From Bacillus sp. PAMC26568 (GTDB lineage: Bacteria > Bacillota > Bacilli > Bacillales > Bacillaceae): DNA of 64,000 nt. Positions 16,586 through 25,448 of this stretch are shown here, piece by piece; the stretch's first letter is position 1, and each line of letters opens with the position of its first letter. Below the pieces are notes generated by a model. That model ran no database searches. It saw only the letters and a list, made by a program, of their open reading frames with translations, and was not told the DNA's origin. Position numbers and translations under genes: made by a program. The stretch lies in the NCBI RefSeq assembly GCF_014235785.1, contig NZ_CP060137.1, positions 496,001-560,000 on the forward strand, written 5' to 3'.

Positions 16586-18043
16586 TTAAGCTTTTTGCGG
16601 AACCGGTAAGCCTAATCCCTCAGCAATACGCTGTCCAAACTCTGGATCTGCTTTATACAGATGCGCAATTTGGCGCAGTTTGATTTCTTCTTTTGTAACA
16701 GGAGTTATGGCTTCAACGTAGTTTTGTACAAGACGAGCGCGTTCTTCTTCACTTAGTAAGCGATAAAGATCTCCAGGCTGAGTGTAGTGATCGTTATGAT
16801 CGTAAGAAACGCTGTCAGCCACACCTTGAACAGGGTAAGCAGCCTGTTTGTTTTCAGCTGATTCTGCTGGGCCGCCGTAGCTGTTTGGCTCGTAGTATAC
16901 AGAGCCGCCGCCGTTGTTGTCAAAGCGCATTTGACCGTCGCGCTGGTAGTTGTTTACTTCATTTTTCGCACGGTTAATTGGCAATGCCTGATGGTTCGCA
17001 CCTACACGGTAACGGGCTGCATCATGGTAGGCAAATAAACGGCCTTGAAGCATTTTGTCTGGAGATACGTCGATTCCAGGTACGAGTGTTCCAGGTGAGA
17101 ATGTTGCCTGCTCGACTTCCGCAAAATAGTTTTCGGGATTGCGGTCGAGTACCATTCGGCCAACCTCGATTAACGGATAGTCTTTTTGAGACCATACTTT
17201 TGTAACATCGAATGGATCAAAGCGATATGTGTCGGCATCTTCTAAAGGCATAATTTGTACATACATTTTCCATGCAGGGAAATCGCCTTTCTCAATTGCA
17301 TTAAATAGGTCTTCTGTATGGTAGTCTGGGTTTTCTCCAGCAATTTTTGCAGCCACTTCAGGAGCCAGGTTTTTAACGCCTTGTTCTGTTTTGAAGTGAT
17401 ATTTGATCCACACGCCATCGCCTTCAGCGTTTGTCCATTTGAATGTATGACTTCCGAATCCATGCATATGACGGAATGTAGCAGGAATTCCGCGGTCAGA
17501 CATTAAAATAGTAACTTGGTGAAGTGATTCAGGTGATAGTGACCAGAAATCCCAAACTGCATCAGGATTTTTCAAATGTGTTTGTGGATGACGCTTTTGA
17601 GTATGAATGAAATCAGGGAATTTAATCGCATCGCGAATGAAGAAAACAGGTGTGTTGTTTCCGACTAAGTCATAGTTTCCTTCTTCTGTATAGAACTTCA
17701 ATGCAAAACCGCGCGGGTCGCGAACCGTATCAGAAGAGCCGTTTTCTCCAGCTACTGTTGAGAAACGAACGAACATCGGTGTACGTTTGCCTACTTCTGA
17801 TAAAAAGTTAGCTTTTGTATATTGTGTAAGGTCATTTGTTACTTCAAAATAACCGTGTGCTCCTGCACCTTTAGCATGAACGACGCGCTCAGGCACACGT
17901 TCTCTGTTGAAATGAGCAAGTTTTTCTAAAAGGTGGACATCCTGAATTAATGTTGGACCGCGAGAACCGGCTGTTATTGAATTTTGGTTATCCCCAACTG
18001 GTGCACCCCAACTGGTTGTAAGATTTTTTTTATCATTAATCAT
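16586..18043 (-). CDS. katA: Monofunctional haem catalase KatA
   Basis: A 485-aa clade-3 small-subunit catalase that converts hydrogen peroxide to water and oxygen in the cytosol. Visible landmarks are [20 protein letters not shown] (with the active-site His), [34 protein letters not shown] with the distal Asn region, and the proximal haem-ligand segment [15 protein letters not shown] (Tyr). Length is normal. I place the start at ATG 18043 behind GAGGTGATT; the GTG at 18055 overlaps that SD. The promoter has a perfect Per box, so it is almost certainly peroxide-inducible through PerR. Single-gene unit with its own terminator. Confidence 0.96.
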   Translation of the reverse strand: MINDKKNLTTSWGAPVGDNQNSITAGSRGPTLIQDVHLLEKLAHFNRERVPERVVHAKGAGAHGYFEVTNDLTQYTKANFLSEVGKRTPMFVRFSTVAGENGSSDTVRDPRGFALKFYTEEGNYDLVGNNTPVFFIRDAIKFPDFIHTQKRHPQTHLKNPDAVWDFWSLSPESLHQVTILMSDRGIPATFRHMHGFGSHTFKWTNAEGDGVWIKYHFKTEQGVKNLAPEVAAKIAGENPDYHTEDLFNAIEKGDFPAWKMYVQIMPLEDADTYRFDPFDVTKVWSQKDYPLIEVGRMVLDRNPENYFAEVEQATFSPGTLVPGIDVSPDKMLQGRLFAYHDAARYRVGANHQALPINRAKNEVNNYQRDGQMRFDNNGGGSVYYEPNSYGGPAESAENKQAAYPVQGVADSVSYDHNDHYTQPGDLYRLLSEEERARLVQNYVEAITPVTKEEIKLRQIAHLYKADPEFGQRIAEGLGLPVPQKA

Positions 18044-18087
18044 AAAACGAATCACCTCATAGTTTAATAATTTTTAACCCATTTACA

Positions 18088-18137
18088 ATGATAACATCTC
18101 TCAGTAAAAAATCAATACTATTTTATAATTATTATAA
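18088..18137 (-). promoter_or_regulatory. katA promoter with perfect PerR box
   Basis: On the minus strand, -35 TTGATT (18110-18115) and -10 TATCAT (18088-18093) are 16 bp apart. TTATAATTATTATAA at 18123-18137 matches the Per box consensus TTATAATNATTATAA at all positions and lies just upstream of the -35. Confidence 0.88.
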
Positions 18138-18309
18138 ATAAATAGGTATTAAAATAAATTGAATAATCAATATAGTAATAATTTCGGGATTTCACTCTTT
18201 ATTACCTTCTTCACTTGCGCACTTTCTGAAAAAAACCTTTAAATTGAAGCGGGCGCACTCTTGTTTTTTTATGTGATAAACTAAAGAAAAAAGAAAGGAT
18301 CCAAAGTGT

Positions 18310-18699
18310 ATGAAAGAATCAGGACATCAACCGACAGTTGATTCCAAGTATATTCAGCAGCATCTGGCTAATGAAAGAACCTACTTAGCCTGGATCAGAA
18401 CTGCGATTTCACTTGTTGGAATTGGGTTTGTGGTGGTGAATTTACATTTCACAATTCAAGAGAAGATTAGTCTGCTTGCTGATCAAACTGCTATTTTAAT
18501 TGGGGCGATCGCATTTATACTCGGGATTCTCACTGTCCTTTTTTCAACTATGGAATATAAGAAAAAAATGGTGCAGATTAATACACAGACATATAAAGCG
18601 CCCTTTAATCTTGTTCTCCTTCTTTCCATTTCAATAACACTGGTTATTTTGATTATGGGTTTTTTATTTTTAGTTTACATTTGGAATACGTTTGTATAA
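18310..18699 (+). CDS. DUF202 (YidH-like) membrane protein
   Basis: A 129-aa membrane protein. The N-terminus carries the DUF202 signature HLANERTYLAWIRTAISLVGIG, in which the amphipathic segment leads into helix 1. Helices 2 and 3 are near residues 60-80 and 97-122. Function of the family is unknown. Start ATG 18310 behind AGAAAGGATCC. It is a single-gene unit between divergent katA and the zinc exporter, with its own terminator. Confidence 0.88.
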   Translation: MKESGHQPTVDSKYIQQHLANERTYLAWIRTAISLVGIGFVVVNLHFTIQEKISLLADQTAILIGAIAFILGILTVLFSTMEYKKKMVQINTQTYKAPFNLVLLLSISITLVILIMGFLFLVYIWNTFV

Positions 18700-18728
18700 G
18701 CAATCCGCATTCAGGATTGCTTTTTTTA
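18700..18728 (+). terminator. Terminator of the DUF202 gene
   Basis: AAGCAATCC pairs with GGATTGCTT, followed by TTTTTTT. Confidence 0.88.
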
Positions 18729-18795
18729 ATGAAAAATTAAGGGTATGTGAACCATAAATATATCTTGCAAATGGTTCGATAATTTGAAATAATAC

Positions 18796-18819
18796 ATATA
18801 TGAACATATACTCATATAT
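18796..18819. promoter_or_regulatory. ArsR/CzrA-type operator before czcD
   Basis: ATATATGA and TCATATAT flank ACATATAC, giving a 24-bp inverted repeat with the TGAA...TCA spacing of SmtB/ArsR metal-sensor sites. It sits about 20 bp upstream of the SD. The CzrA-like repressor encoded at 20451 is the likely ligand-controlled binder. Confidence 0.75.
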
Positions 18820-18840
18820 TGAGTTTTAAGGGGGATGAAA

Positions 18841-19764
18841 ATGGGACATTCACATAATCATCACGGTCATGATGGGCATCATCACCATCATACAAGCAAT
18901 AAAAAAGCCCTGTTGCTGGCTTTCGCAATTATCACAGTTTTCATGATAGTTGAAGTAATTGGCGGATTGATGACAAATAGTTTGGCTCTTTTATCAGATG
19001 CGGGCCATATGCTCAGTGATGCGGCAGCGTTAGGTTTAAGTTTTCTTGCGTTAACCTTCGGGGCAAAAGGAGCATCTGCGTCTAAAACGTTTGGTTATAA
19101 AAGGTTCGAGATTCTGGCAGCCTTCATTAATGGCATTACTCTAATCGTGATTTCGCTCTATATTTTTTGGGAAGCGTATCAGCGTTTTGTAGATCCGCCT
19201 GAGGTGATCAGTTCCGGTATGCTCTTGATATCAAGCATTGGACTTGTCGTTAATATCGCTGCCGCTTTCATTCTTATGCGCGGGGACAAGGATGAAAATC
19301 TGAATGTAAGAAGCGCTTTTCTGCATGTGATTGGGGATATGCTTGGATCAGTCGGTGCAATTATCGCAGCTCTTTTAATTATGTTCTTCGGATGGGGGTA
19401 CGCAGATCCGATTGCAAGCATCATTGTGGCGGTGTTGATTATTATCAGCGGACTCCGGGTAACGAAAGATTCTTTTCATATTTTAATGGAGGGTGTGCCT
19501 GGAAATTTAGATACCAAGGATATTCGTGAATCTCTGTTAACGATGGAAGAAGTTTGCGATGTCCACGATCTCCATGTATGGTCGATTACTTCCGATTTTC
19601 CTGCATTAAGCTGCCATTTAGTAGTTGTTGAGAGCGGGCGAAATCAGCAGGAATTGTTAAAAAAAGCGAATATGATTCTGCATGATAAATTTGGACTTCA
19701 TCATACAACGATTCAGATTGATGTAAAAGACTCAGCCTGCTGCAAAGATGATCACTGTAATTAA
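18841..19764 (+). CDS. czcD: Cation diffusion facilitator, CzcD-type zinc/cadmium exporter
   Basis: A 307-aa metal:proton antiporter. A His-rich cytosolic N-terminus (GHSHNHHGHDGHHHHH) precedes six membrane helices. The metal-site motifs are HxxxD in helix 2 (LLSDAGHMLSDAAALG) and in helix 5 (HVIGDMLGS). A cytosolic ferredoxin-like C-domain includes DVHDLHVWSI and ends in CCKDDHCN, an extra thiol/imidazole cluster. AAGGGGG abuts the ATG at 18835, so the ATG at 18841 (6-nt spacing) is the better start. Control by the CzrA-like repressor is supported by the operator just upstream. Confidence 0.92.
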   Translation: MGHSHNHHGHDGHHHHHTSNKKALLLAFAIITVFMIVEVIGGLMTNSLALLSDAGHMLSDAAALGLSFLALTFGAKGASASKTFGYKRFEILAAFINGITLIVISLYIFWEAYQRFVDPPEVISSGMLLISSIGLVVNIAAAFILMRGDKDENLNVRSAFLHVIGDMLGSVGAIIAALLIMFFGWGYADPIASIIVAVLIIISGLRVTKDSFHILMEGVPGNLDTKDIRESLLTMEEVCDVHDLHVWSITSDFPALSCHLVVVESGRNQQELLKKANMILHDKFGLHHTTIQIDVKDSACCKDDHCN

Positions 19765-19767
19765 AAA

Positions 19768-20195
19768 AAGAGGTATTTGTGTTTGGAAGATGGTTACAAG
19801 CACTGCATAACGTATGAAATCTGACAGTAATTGTCTGAGCGGTCACAAACGAGGTTGAGCGGTCAGAAACAGGGAACGAAAGGTCACAAATAAAGGGCGA
19901 GCGGTCAGAAAAGGGGCCCGAGCGGTCAAACCAATGAATCACGGCTATCAAAGTTAAAGAAAGAGTGTTCTGTTGCTAGAAAAAGAGGTATTTGTGTTTA
20001 GAAGATGGTATTCCTCACTTCATACCGTGTGGAAATCTGACAGTAATTGTCTGAACGGTCACAAACGAGGTTGAACGGTCAGAAACAGGGAACGAACGGT
20101 CATAAATTAAGGGCGAGCGGTCAGAAAAGGGGCCCGAGCGGTCAAACAATTGAATCACGGCTATCACAGTCAAAGAAGGAGTGCAATATTGCTAG
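19768..20195. repeat. Duplicated 21-bp-periodic array, motif GAGCGGTCA/GAACGGTCA (2 x 5 units)
   Basis: Two tandem copies of about 215 bp follow the czcD stop. Each begins AAAAAGAGGTATTTGTGTTT and ends GCTAG. In copy 1 the motif starts at 19836, 19856, 19877, 19898 and 19919; in copy 2 at 20052, 20072, 20093, 20114 and 20135, so both have spacings 20, 21, 21, 21. The first three units read mostly GAGCGGTCA in copy 1 but GAACGGTCA in copy 2, a concerted change. The czcD terminator comes only after copy 2, so the array lies in the czcD 3' untranslated region. Confidence 0.9.
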
Positions 20196-20227
20196 AAAAA
20201 AAGAGACGAATTTTCGTCTCTTTTTTT
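20196..20227. terminator. Bidirectional terminator after the duplicated array
   Basis: GAGACGAA (20203-20210) pairs with TTCGTCTC (20213-20220), with seven A before and seven T after. Confidence 0.88.
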
Positions 20228-20330
20228 GTGTGTGCCAGACAAGTCCATCATTATGGAAAATTGATAAAAGTTAAAAACTGGTTAATAAGTTCTGCATTTC
20301 GGTTGAAGATCGGTTCTGCTTTTCGTAGTA

Positions 20331-20446
20331 TCCAGCTCCACCGCCTAACTCCTCGGTCAGAACGGATCTGCCAGTAAAGTCAAACCCGGACTTTTCTGTC
20401 AGTTCCTTTTCTGCCTTTCGGAGCTAAACAGGCGGTTCCGCTTTTC
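20331..20446. repeat. REP-like palindromic repeat, copy 1
   Basis: Starts TCCAGCTCCACCGCCTAAC and ends GGCGGTTCCGCTTTTC. Inside, the word GGATCTGCCAGTAAAG is followed by a complementary half CTTTTCTGTCAGTTCC. The central 60 bp are nearly identical to the copy at 40003. It lies downstream of the arsR gene and could act as its terminator. Confidence 0.75.
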
Positions 20447-20450
20447 TCCC

Positions 20451-20771
20451 TTAATGCCTTGCATGTTCAATGGTTTGTTTTAATAGTCCGATTACATGTT
20501 CATCATCATGTGAATAATATAAAGTTGTCCCTTCGCGGCGGAAGGTAACGAGGCGAATGTTTTTTAGAAATCTAAGCTGATGGGACACTGTTGATTGAAG
20601 CAGGGATAATGTTTCAGCGATTTCATTGACGGATCGTTCGCCTTGCGTCAGCAGATTTAAAATGCGGAGTCGAGTTGGATCTGATAAAGCTTTGAAGGTC
20701 TGGGAAGTGATAAAGAGTGTTTCCTCATCCAAATCATGAAACCCATCAGTTTCTTGCTTTTCTTTTTTCAT
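20451..20771 (-). CDS. czrA: ArsR/SmtB-family zinc sensor repressor, CzrA-like
   Basis: A 106-aa winged-helix dimeric metal sensor. The DNA-binding helix is [20 protein letters not shown]. The alpha-5 metal site known from Staphylococcus CzrA (Asp84, His86, His97, His100) can be lined up with [11 protein letters not shown] and TIEHARH; all four ligands are present, which predicts Zn(II)/Co(II) sensing rather than arsenic (no CxC motif). Start ATG 20771 behind AAGGAGATTC. It is convergent with czcD, separated by the array, and the CzrA-type operator lies before czcD. The symbol is by homology of the sensing site. Confidence 0.85.
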   Translation of the reverse strand: MKKEKQETDGFHDLDEETLFITSQTFKALSDPTRLRILNLLTQGERSVNEIAETLSLLQSTVSHQLRFLKNIRLVTFRREGTTLYYSHDDEHVIGLLKQTIEHARH

Positions 20772-20923
20772 CTTGAATCTCCTTCTGCCTTAAAGTATTG
20801 CTTTTATTATAGGAAAGATTGTCTGTTTATACAAACATTCACTTGAGAAACTGCATTTTTATGTTTTTTTGAATTAGTGTAAGGTTTATTAACATTAAAT
20901 AATAAAAATTTTTAGAAAATTGG

Positions 20924-20985
20924 TTGACTAACGAAAAAATTCCGATAAAATAAAGATAAATAAATTCATGTTATATTTTATAACA
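20924..20985 (+). promoter_or_regulatory. amtB promoter with perfect TnrA/GlnR box
   Basis: -35 TTGACT (20924-20929) and -10 TAAAAT (20946-20951) are 16 bp apart. TGTTATATTTTATAACA at 20969-20985 matches TGTNA-N7-TNACA and is a perfect inverted repeat. It lies downstream of the predicted +1, a position that fits repression by GlnR or TnrA better than TnrA activation, unless another promoter is used. Confidence 0.8.
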
Positions 20986-21024
20986 TACAATGTTATAAGA
21001 TGAGCAATTAGGAGGACGCTAAAA

Positions 21025-22290
21025 ATGGATTCAATATATCTATTAAATAGCTTATGGGTAGTTCTGGGCGCTATTTTAGTCATTTTCATGCAAGGCGGTT
21101 TTATCTTACTTGAAGCTGGTTCAACCCGAATGAAAAATGCCGGTCATATCGCCGGTAAAACAATTTTTACGTTTGGATTGGCATCACTTGTGTTTTGGGC
21201 GGTAGGTTTTGGATTTATTTTCGGAGACAATGCAAATTTCCTTGTCGGTTTATCTCATTTTTTCTATTCAGGCTATGAATTGGAAGGGATGAATCTTTCT
21301 TCATCGGTGTTCTTTTTGTTTCAGCTTGCTTTTGCAGGGATAGCGATAACGATTGCACTTGGGGGATTTGCAGAACGTGCGAAGCTATCAATCTACCTTG
21401 TCTTCACTGTTCTATTTTCAGCGCTGGTTTATCCGGTAGTTGCACATTGGATTTGGGGCGGCGGCTGGCTTGCGGAGCATGGAAAACAGGATTTTGCTGG
21501 TTCGACGGTTGTTCATTTAACAGGGGCAATGGCAGCATTTGCGGCGACCATTTTATTGAAGCCGAGAATTGGAAAATTCAATCAGGATGGCTCTGCAAAT
21601 AACATATTTGGTCATAATCAGGTTTTTACAGCTTTAGGTGTTTTAGTGCTTTGGATCGGCTGGTTCGGATTCAATGCAGCAAGCACACTTGGCGTGGATA
21701 ATGGATTTTTCGGATATGTTGCACTGAATACTAATCTTGCAGCAGCAGCCGGAGCTGTGGCGGCTCTTCTTATTTCCTGGGTGGTGCTAGGGAAATCTGA
21801 CGTTCCAACAATGCTGAATGGTGCATTGGCAGGACTTGTGGCTATTACTGCTTCATGTGCGTTTGTTGATACGTGGGCAGCTGTTCTTATCGGGTTTATT
21901 GCTGGAATTCTGGTTTTCTATAGTGTGAGATTCTTCGAGAAGAGAAAAATAGATGATCCGATCTACGCTTTATCTGTTCATGGAGCAGCTGGAGTTTGGG
22001 GTACGATTTCAACAGGTTTCTTCGCAACACCTGAACTTGCAACAGTCGGGAAGCCAGGTTTGTTTTACGGCGGAGGATTTGATCAGTTAGGTGTTCAGAT
22101 TATGGGGGTAGGAGTATCTGGCACGTATGCTTTTATTGTGTCATTTATTATCCTGGCAGCAGCTAAAAAGCTCTTGAACGGGCTTCGGGTAACTGAAGAA
22201 GAAGAAATTATGGGTCTTGATATGAGTGAGCATGGAAGTTATGGCTATCCTGAAGTATTCTTATCAAAAGAGGATAAGATCAGCTCTTAA
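21025..22290 (+). CDS. amtB: Ammonium transporter AmtB (NrgA)
   Basis: A 421-aa, 11-helix ammonium channel. Landmarks are the first helix FMQGGFILLEAG, HWIWGGGWLAEHG, the pore His in STVVHLTGAMAAF, the twin pore His in SVHGAAGVWGTIS, and AALISWVVLGKSDV. Length is normal for Bacillus NrgA. Start ATG 21025 behind TAGGAGG. In most Bacillus species a PII gene (nrgB/glnK) follows directly; here a GlnD-like nucleotidyltransferase and an exonuclease follow instead. The TnrA/GlnR box upstream fits nitrogen control. Confidence 0.95.
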   Translation: MDSIYLLNSLWVVLGAILVIFMQGGFILLEAGSTRMKNAGHIAGKTIFTFGLASLVFWAVGFGFIFGDNANFLVGLSHFFYSGYELEGMNLSSSVFFLFQLAFAGIAITIALGGFAERAKLSIYLVFTVLFSALVYPVVAHWIWGGGWLAEHGKQDFAGSTVVHLTGAMAAFAATILLKPRIGKFNQDGSANNIFGHNQVFTALGVLVLWIGWFGFNAASTLGVDNGFFGYVALNTNLAAAAGAVAALLISWVVLGKSDVPTMLNGALAGLVAITASCAFVDTWAAVLIGFIAGILVFYSVRFFEKRKIDDPIYALSVHGAAGVWGTISTGFFATPELATVGKPGLFYGGGFDQLGVQIMGVGVSGTYAFIVSFIILAAAKKLLNGLRVTEEEEIMGLDMSEHGSYGYPEVFLSKEDKISS

Positions 22291-22319
22291 TTTGCGGGGG
22301 CTAGAGGGATGTGCGGGAA

Positions 22320-23300
22320 ATGAGAGAAACCTATGAATCGATTCGAGAATGGAAAGATGATGAGATAAAAAAACACACATCTGATACACATTCTTTAAAT
22401 CAATTCCATGATGAAGTCATGCGTGCGGTTTTTAATGTATCTCTGCAAAAAATGAAAGAGGAAAAAGGGAATCCTCCTTCAGCCTATACGTGGTTTGTGA
22501 TGGGAAGTGCAGGGAGATTTGAGCAGGGGGTCATCAGTGATCAGGATCATGGAATGGTTTACGAGGAAGAAGGAATGGATGCTGATAGCTATTTTCTGGC
22601 ACTTGGAAAAGAAGTATCTCTTGGGCTGCATGTGACGGGTTATCCTTACTGCGAGGGAAAGGTCATGAGCTCCAACCCGATTTGGTGCAAATCGCTTAAA
22701 GCCTTTGAAAAACAGCTTTTCAATTGGATGGATGAGGTCAGCTTTGAGTCCATGAGGTATTTGCAGATCTTTGTTGATGCAAGAGCATTAGCGGGTGAGG
22801 AAGAGTTTATCACACATTTAAAAAGTGTCATAGACGATTGCCGGAAAAAGTCTCCGAAGCTATTAAAGCGATTTATGGATAACATCATGCACATCAAGCC
22901 TTCAGTCGGTCCGCTGGGTCAAATTTTCACAGAAAGCAACGGTCCTTATCAGGGTTCTCTTCATTTAAAGCAGGCAGCCTTTTTGCCGTATGTTAATGCG
23001 ATTAGGATTTTGGCGGTTAAAGAAGGAGTTTTAGCTGCTTCAACGCTCGACCGGATACAAGAGCTTAGCAAAGATGCATTTTATAAAAAAGAATTAAGCG
23101 AATTTAAAGAGAGTTTTACGCATTTGCTGCAGTATCGAATGTCAAATTTAAAGAGAATAGAAGAATACGATGATGTTCATTACCTTCCCATTCAGAAGCT
23201 CAGCCGTGAGGAGAAAAAAGAAATAAAAACCATTCTGAAGAACGGGAAAAAGCTGCATCACTTTGTTCAAGGCATCATTGAAAAGGGTGTTCATAAATGA
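22320..23300 (+). CDS. DUF294 putative nucleotidyltransferase (GlnD-like), no CBS domain
   Basis: A 326-aa soluble protein. Residues about 60-85 contain GSAGRFEQGVISDQDHGMVY, matching the nucleotidyltransferase motif GSxxR...xSDxD of the GlnD/DUF294 superfamily (two acidic metal ligands). The C-terminal half is the helical DUF294_C substrate-binding region (SVGPLGQIFTE near residue 205). Unlike proteobacterial DUF294 proteins it carries no N-terminal CBS pair or cyclic-nucleotide domain. I prefer ATG 22320; GTG 22311 is an alternative. The 3' end overlaps the exonuclease start (ATGA), so the two are coupled. It follows amtB by about 30 bp. It may modify a nitrogen-related protein or nucleotide; that is inference. 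Confidence 0.82.
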   Translation: MRETYESIREWKDDEIKKHTSDTHSLNQFHDEVMRAVFNVSLQKMKEEKGNPPSAYTWFVMGSAGRFEQGVISDQDHGMVYEEEGMDADSYFLALGKEVSLGLHVTGYPYCEGKVMSSNPIWCKSLKAFEKQLFNWMDEVSFESMRYLQIFVDARALAGEEEFITHLKSVIDDCRKKSPKLLKRFMDNIMHIKPSVGPLGQIFTESNGPYQGSLHLKQAAFLPYVNAIRILAVKEGVLAASTLDRIQELSKDAFYKKELSEFKESFTHLLQYRMSNLKRIEEYDDVHYLPIQKLSREEKKEIKTILKNGKKLHHFVQGIIEKGVHK

Positions 23301-24028
23301 AATCGAATCCATTCATTCATTTTATAAGAGAGGTGCATGGGAAGTTTCAAACGAGTGTATTTGGGGCGGTTCAAAATGGACAAAATTCTCAGCAAATCGC
23401 CTTCATGCGCCAGCTTCAGCGTGAAATGAAAGCAGAGGAGACGTTATCGATACCATTAGACGATCTGAATGTCGTTGTATTTGATATCGAAACGACTGGC
23501 TTTTTTCCAGAGCAGGGGAATGAAATCATCTCGATCGGAGCAGTAAAAGTGAAAGGGCGTCACCTTCAGGAGGAGGATATTTTCTATTCGCTTGTCAGGT
23601 ATGAAAATAGGCTATCAGACGAAATAAGTGAACTGACAGGAATCAGTAATGAAGATTTAAAGGACGCTCCGCCTCTTGAAGAAGCATTGATTCAGTTTTA
23701 TCAATTTGTAAAAGGCGACACTCTTGTTGCCCACCATTCTTCACATGAAAAAAACTTTATGCAGCATGCAAGCTGGAAGCTGTTTCGGGCACCTTTTAAG
23801 CACCGGATTGTTGACACTTCTTTTTTATCCCGCATTGCAGAGCCGAATGCGGAATATGTAAGGCTTGAAGATTGGTGTGAGCATAAAGAGATACCCGTTG
23901 TAGATCGTCATCATGCATTGGGAGATGCGATTTTGACCGCGAAACTTTGGTGTAAATATGTGGATGAGGTTAAGGGGCAGGGCTGCAGGAATTTGAGAGA
24001 TATTTATGAGAGAATTGCCATCATGTAA
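23297..24028 (+). CDS. DEDDh 3'-5' exonuclease (DnaQ/PolC epsilon-like)
   Basis: A 243-aa exonuclease-fold protein. Exo I is FDIETTGFFPE (residues about 60-70), Exo II lies in VAHHSSHEKNF, and Exo III is HHALGDAILTAKL, giving the DEDD acidic set plus the H of DEDDh. The N-terminal 50 residues are a variable lead-in. Start ATG 23297 overlaps the DUF294 stop, a coupling seen with the same protein pair next to acetate or other transporters in proteobacteria. A stand-alone nuclease in an ammonium-uptake operon has no obvious job; processing of a nucleotide made by the partner is one hypothesis. Confidence 0.87.
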   Translation: MKSNPFIHFIREVHGKFQTSVFGAVQNGQNSQQIAFMRQLQREMKAEETLSIPLDDLNVVVFDIETTGFFPEQGNEIISIGAVKVKGRHLQEEDIFYSLVRYENRLSDEISELTGISNEDLKDAPPLEEALIQFYQFVKGDTLVAHHSSHEKNFMQHASWKLFRAPFKHRIVDTSFLSRIAEPNAEYVRLEDWCEHKEIPVVDRHHALGDAILTAKLWCKYVDEVKGQGCRNLRDIYERIAIM

Positions 24029-24035
24029 AGAGAAG

Positions 24036-24068
24036 CATTACTTCGGGTTAAAGGAGTAATGTTTTTTT
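24036..24068 (+). terminator. Terminator of the amtB operon
   Basis: CATTACT pairs with AGTAATG, followed by TTTTTTT. Confidence 0.85.
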
Positions 24069-24143
24069 GTGGAAATAGGGTTCAATCCTGTCAATATAAG
24101 GGTAAGGGAGAATATAGACCAATGAAGTCAAGGGGGATATAGT

Positions 24144-25034
24144 GTGAAGCAGGCGATGTTAATTGTTAATCCATCTTCAGGCAAGGAAAAGGGGATTGAA
24201 TATACAGATTACGCTTTAGATACAATGAGAAAAATGGGATACGAAACGGAACTGAGAGAAACAAAGGGTGCGGGAGATGCGATGCATTTTGCTCGTGAAG
24301 CATGTGATCGCAAGCTTGATTTTGTTGCGGCGATGGGCGGTGATGGAACGATAAACGAAGCAATTAATGGAATGGCTGAGCAAGAGCATCGCCCGTTATT
24401 CGGCTTAATTCCGCTTGGTACAGTTAATGATTTTGCCAGAGCGCTGAATATTCCCTTAGATCCCGAAGAAGCAATTGCCATTTTAGAGCATCAGCATTCA
24501 AGAAGAATTGATGTTGGAAAAATAAATGACCGTTACTTTATAAATATCGTAGCTGTAGGAGCTTTAGCTGAAGCATCGTTTTCCACCCCTGTTGAACAAA
24601 AAACAAAACTTGGTCCACTAGCTTATATCCTAGAGGGTTTGAAGAAGATGAAGGAGAAGCAGCCTTTCGAACTTAGGGTTCAGTCTGACGAAGGTGTCTG
24701 GGAAGGTGAGGCGCTGCTGATGCTTGTTGCACTCACAAATTCTGTGGGCGGCTTTGAAACCATTGCTCCTGAAGCAGAGGTGAATGATGGAAAGCTTCAT
24801 GTCATGATCATAAAGGACATTGCCTTGCCTCAATTTCTGCTGCTGCTTCCTAAAATCATGACCGGAGATTTTAGCAAAAGTGAACATGTTGAGTATTTAA
24901 AGGTACCATATCTTGAAGCGTCGTCCACTTATAAAATGATTGCGAACATAGACGGGGATGAAGGGAATAAACTTCCTATAAAAGCAGAAAATCTTAATAG
25001 GCACTTTGAAATTTACGTTCCAAAAGAACAATAG
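24144..25034 (+). CDS. YegS/DgkB-like lipid (diacylglycerol-type) kinase
   Basis: A 296-aa cytosolic lipid kinase. The DAG-kinase catalytic domain starts MLIVNPSSGKEKG, contains the nucleotide-binding loop AAMGGDGTINEAINGM (residues about 63-78), then IPLGTVNDFARAL, and the C-terminal beta domain has GGFETIAPEAEVNDGKLHV with the acidic metal ligands. It phosphorylates a diacylglycerol-like or sphingoid lipid. Start GTG 24144 behind AAGGGGG. It is followed 12 bp later by a HesB-like gene and likely co-transcribed with it. Several paralogues of this fold exist in Bacillus, so no symbol is given. Confidence 0.88.
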   Translation: MKQAMLIVNPSSGKEKGIEYTDYALDTMRKMGYETELRETKGAGDAMHFAREACDRKLDFVAAMGGDGTINEAINGMAEQEHRPLFGLIPLGTVNDFARALNIPLDPEEAIAILEHQHSRRIDVGKINDRYFINIVAVGALAEASFSTPVEQKTKLGPLAYILEGLKKMKEKQPFELRVQSDEGVWEGEALLMLVALTNSVGGFETIAPEAEVNDGKLHVMIIKDIALPQFLLLLPKIMTGDFSKSEHVEYLKVPYLEASSTYKMIANIDGDEGNKLPIKAENLNRHFEIYVPKEQ

Positions 25035-25046
25035 GAGGCATGTTTT

Positions 25047-25358
25047 ATGAATTTGACGCTGACAGAGCAGGCAAAAGAAAAACTCCGTGAAATCCCTGGT
25101 GATAAAATGATTCAATTATCTTTTGACAGAGGAAGCTGTGATATCGTGAACACGCTGTATGAGATGAAGGTCATTAATATCAGAGAAACAGAATCCTATG
25201 AAAAGATCATTCAGTCTAATCAGCTCGATTTCATCGTGGATGATGATTTTGAAGATTCGTATGATCATGAATTGACGATTGATTATAAAAACAACTTTTT
25301 TGTTTTCAAAAATAAGAATCAAACGTTTAATAACAGAATAGGGCTTCGATATGTTTGA
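25047..25358 (+). CDS. HesB/YqkB-fold (Fe-S biosynthesis-like) small protein
   Basis: A 103-aa protein whose N-terminus MNLTLTEQAKEKLREI and following LSFDRGSCDIVN resemble the HesB/IscA-like proteins YqkB and YneR of Bacillus. Only one cysteine (Cys31 of GSCD) is left, so a classical three-Cys A-type Fe-S carrier role is unlikely. Start ATG 25047 behind AGGAGG. It is the second gene after the lipid kinase and is closed by a terminator. Function unknown; family call moderate. Confidence 0.68.
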   Translation: MNLTLTEQAKEKLREIPGDKMIQLSFDRGSCDIVNTLYEMKVINIRETESYEKIIQSNQLDFIVDDDFEDSYDHELTIDYKNNFFVFKNKNQTFNNRIGLRYV

Positions 25359-25391
25359 GAGAAGGGTGAAACAATGCCTTTCTCTTTTTAA
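25358..25391 (+). terminator. Terminator of the lipid-kinase operon
   Basis: AGAGAAGG pairs with CCTTTCTCT (one bulge), followed by TTTTT. Confidence 0.75.
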
Positions 25392-25448
25392 TTAATGCAA
25401 TTGCCAAAGACAGCTAGAATCTTGATTTTGGTGTTCAAAATGCAGACT

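Noticed and set aside
20047..20274. Plus-strand frame with xxGQKxG heptads over the second czcD array.
   Set aside because: Same by-product of the 21-bp period; no SD and a terminator hairpin lies inside the frame.
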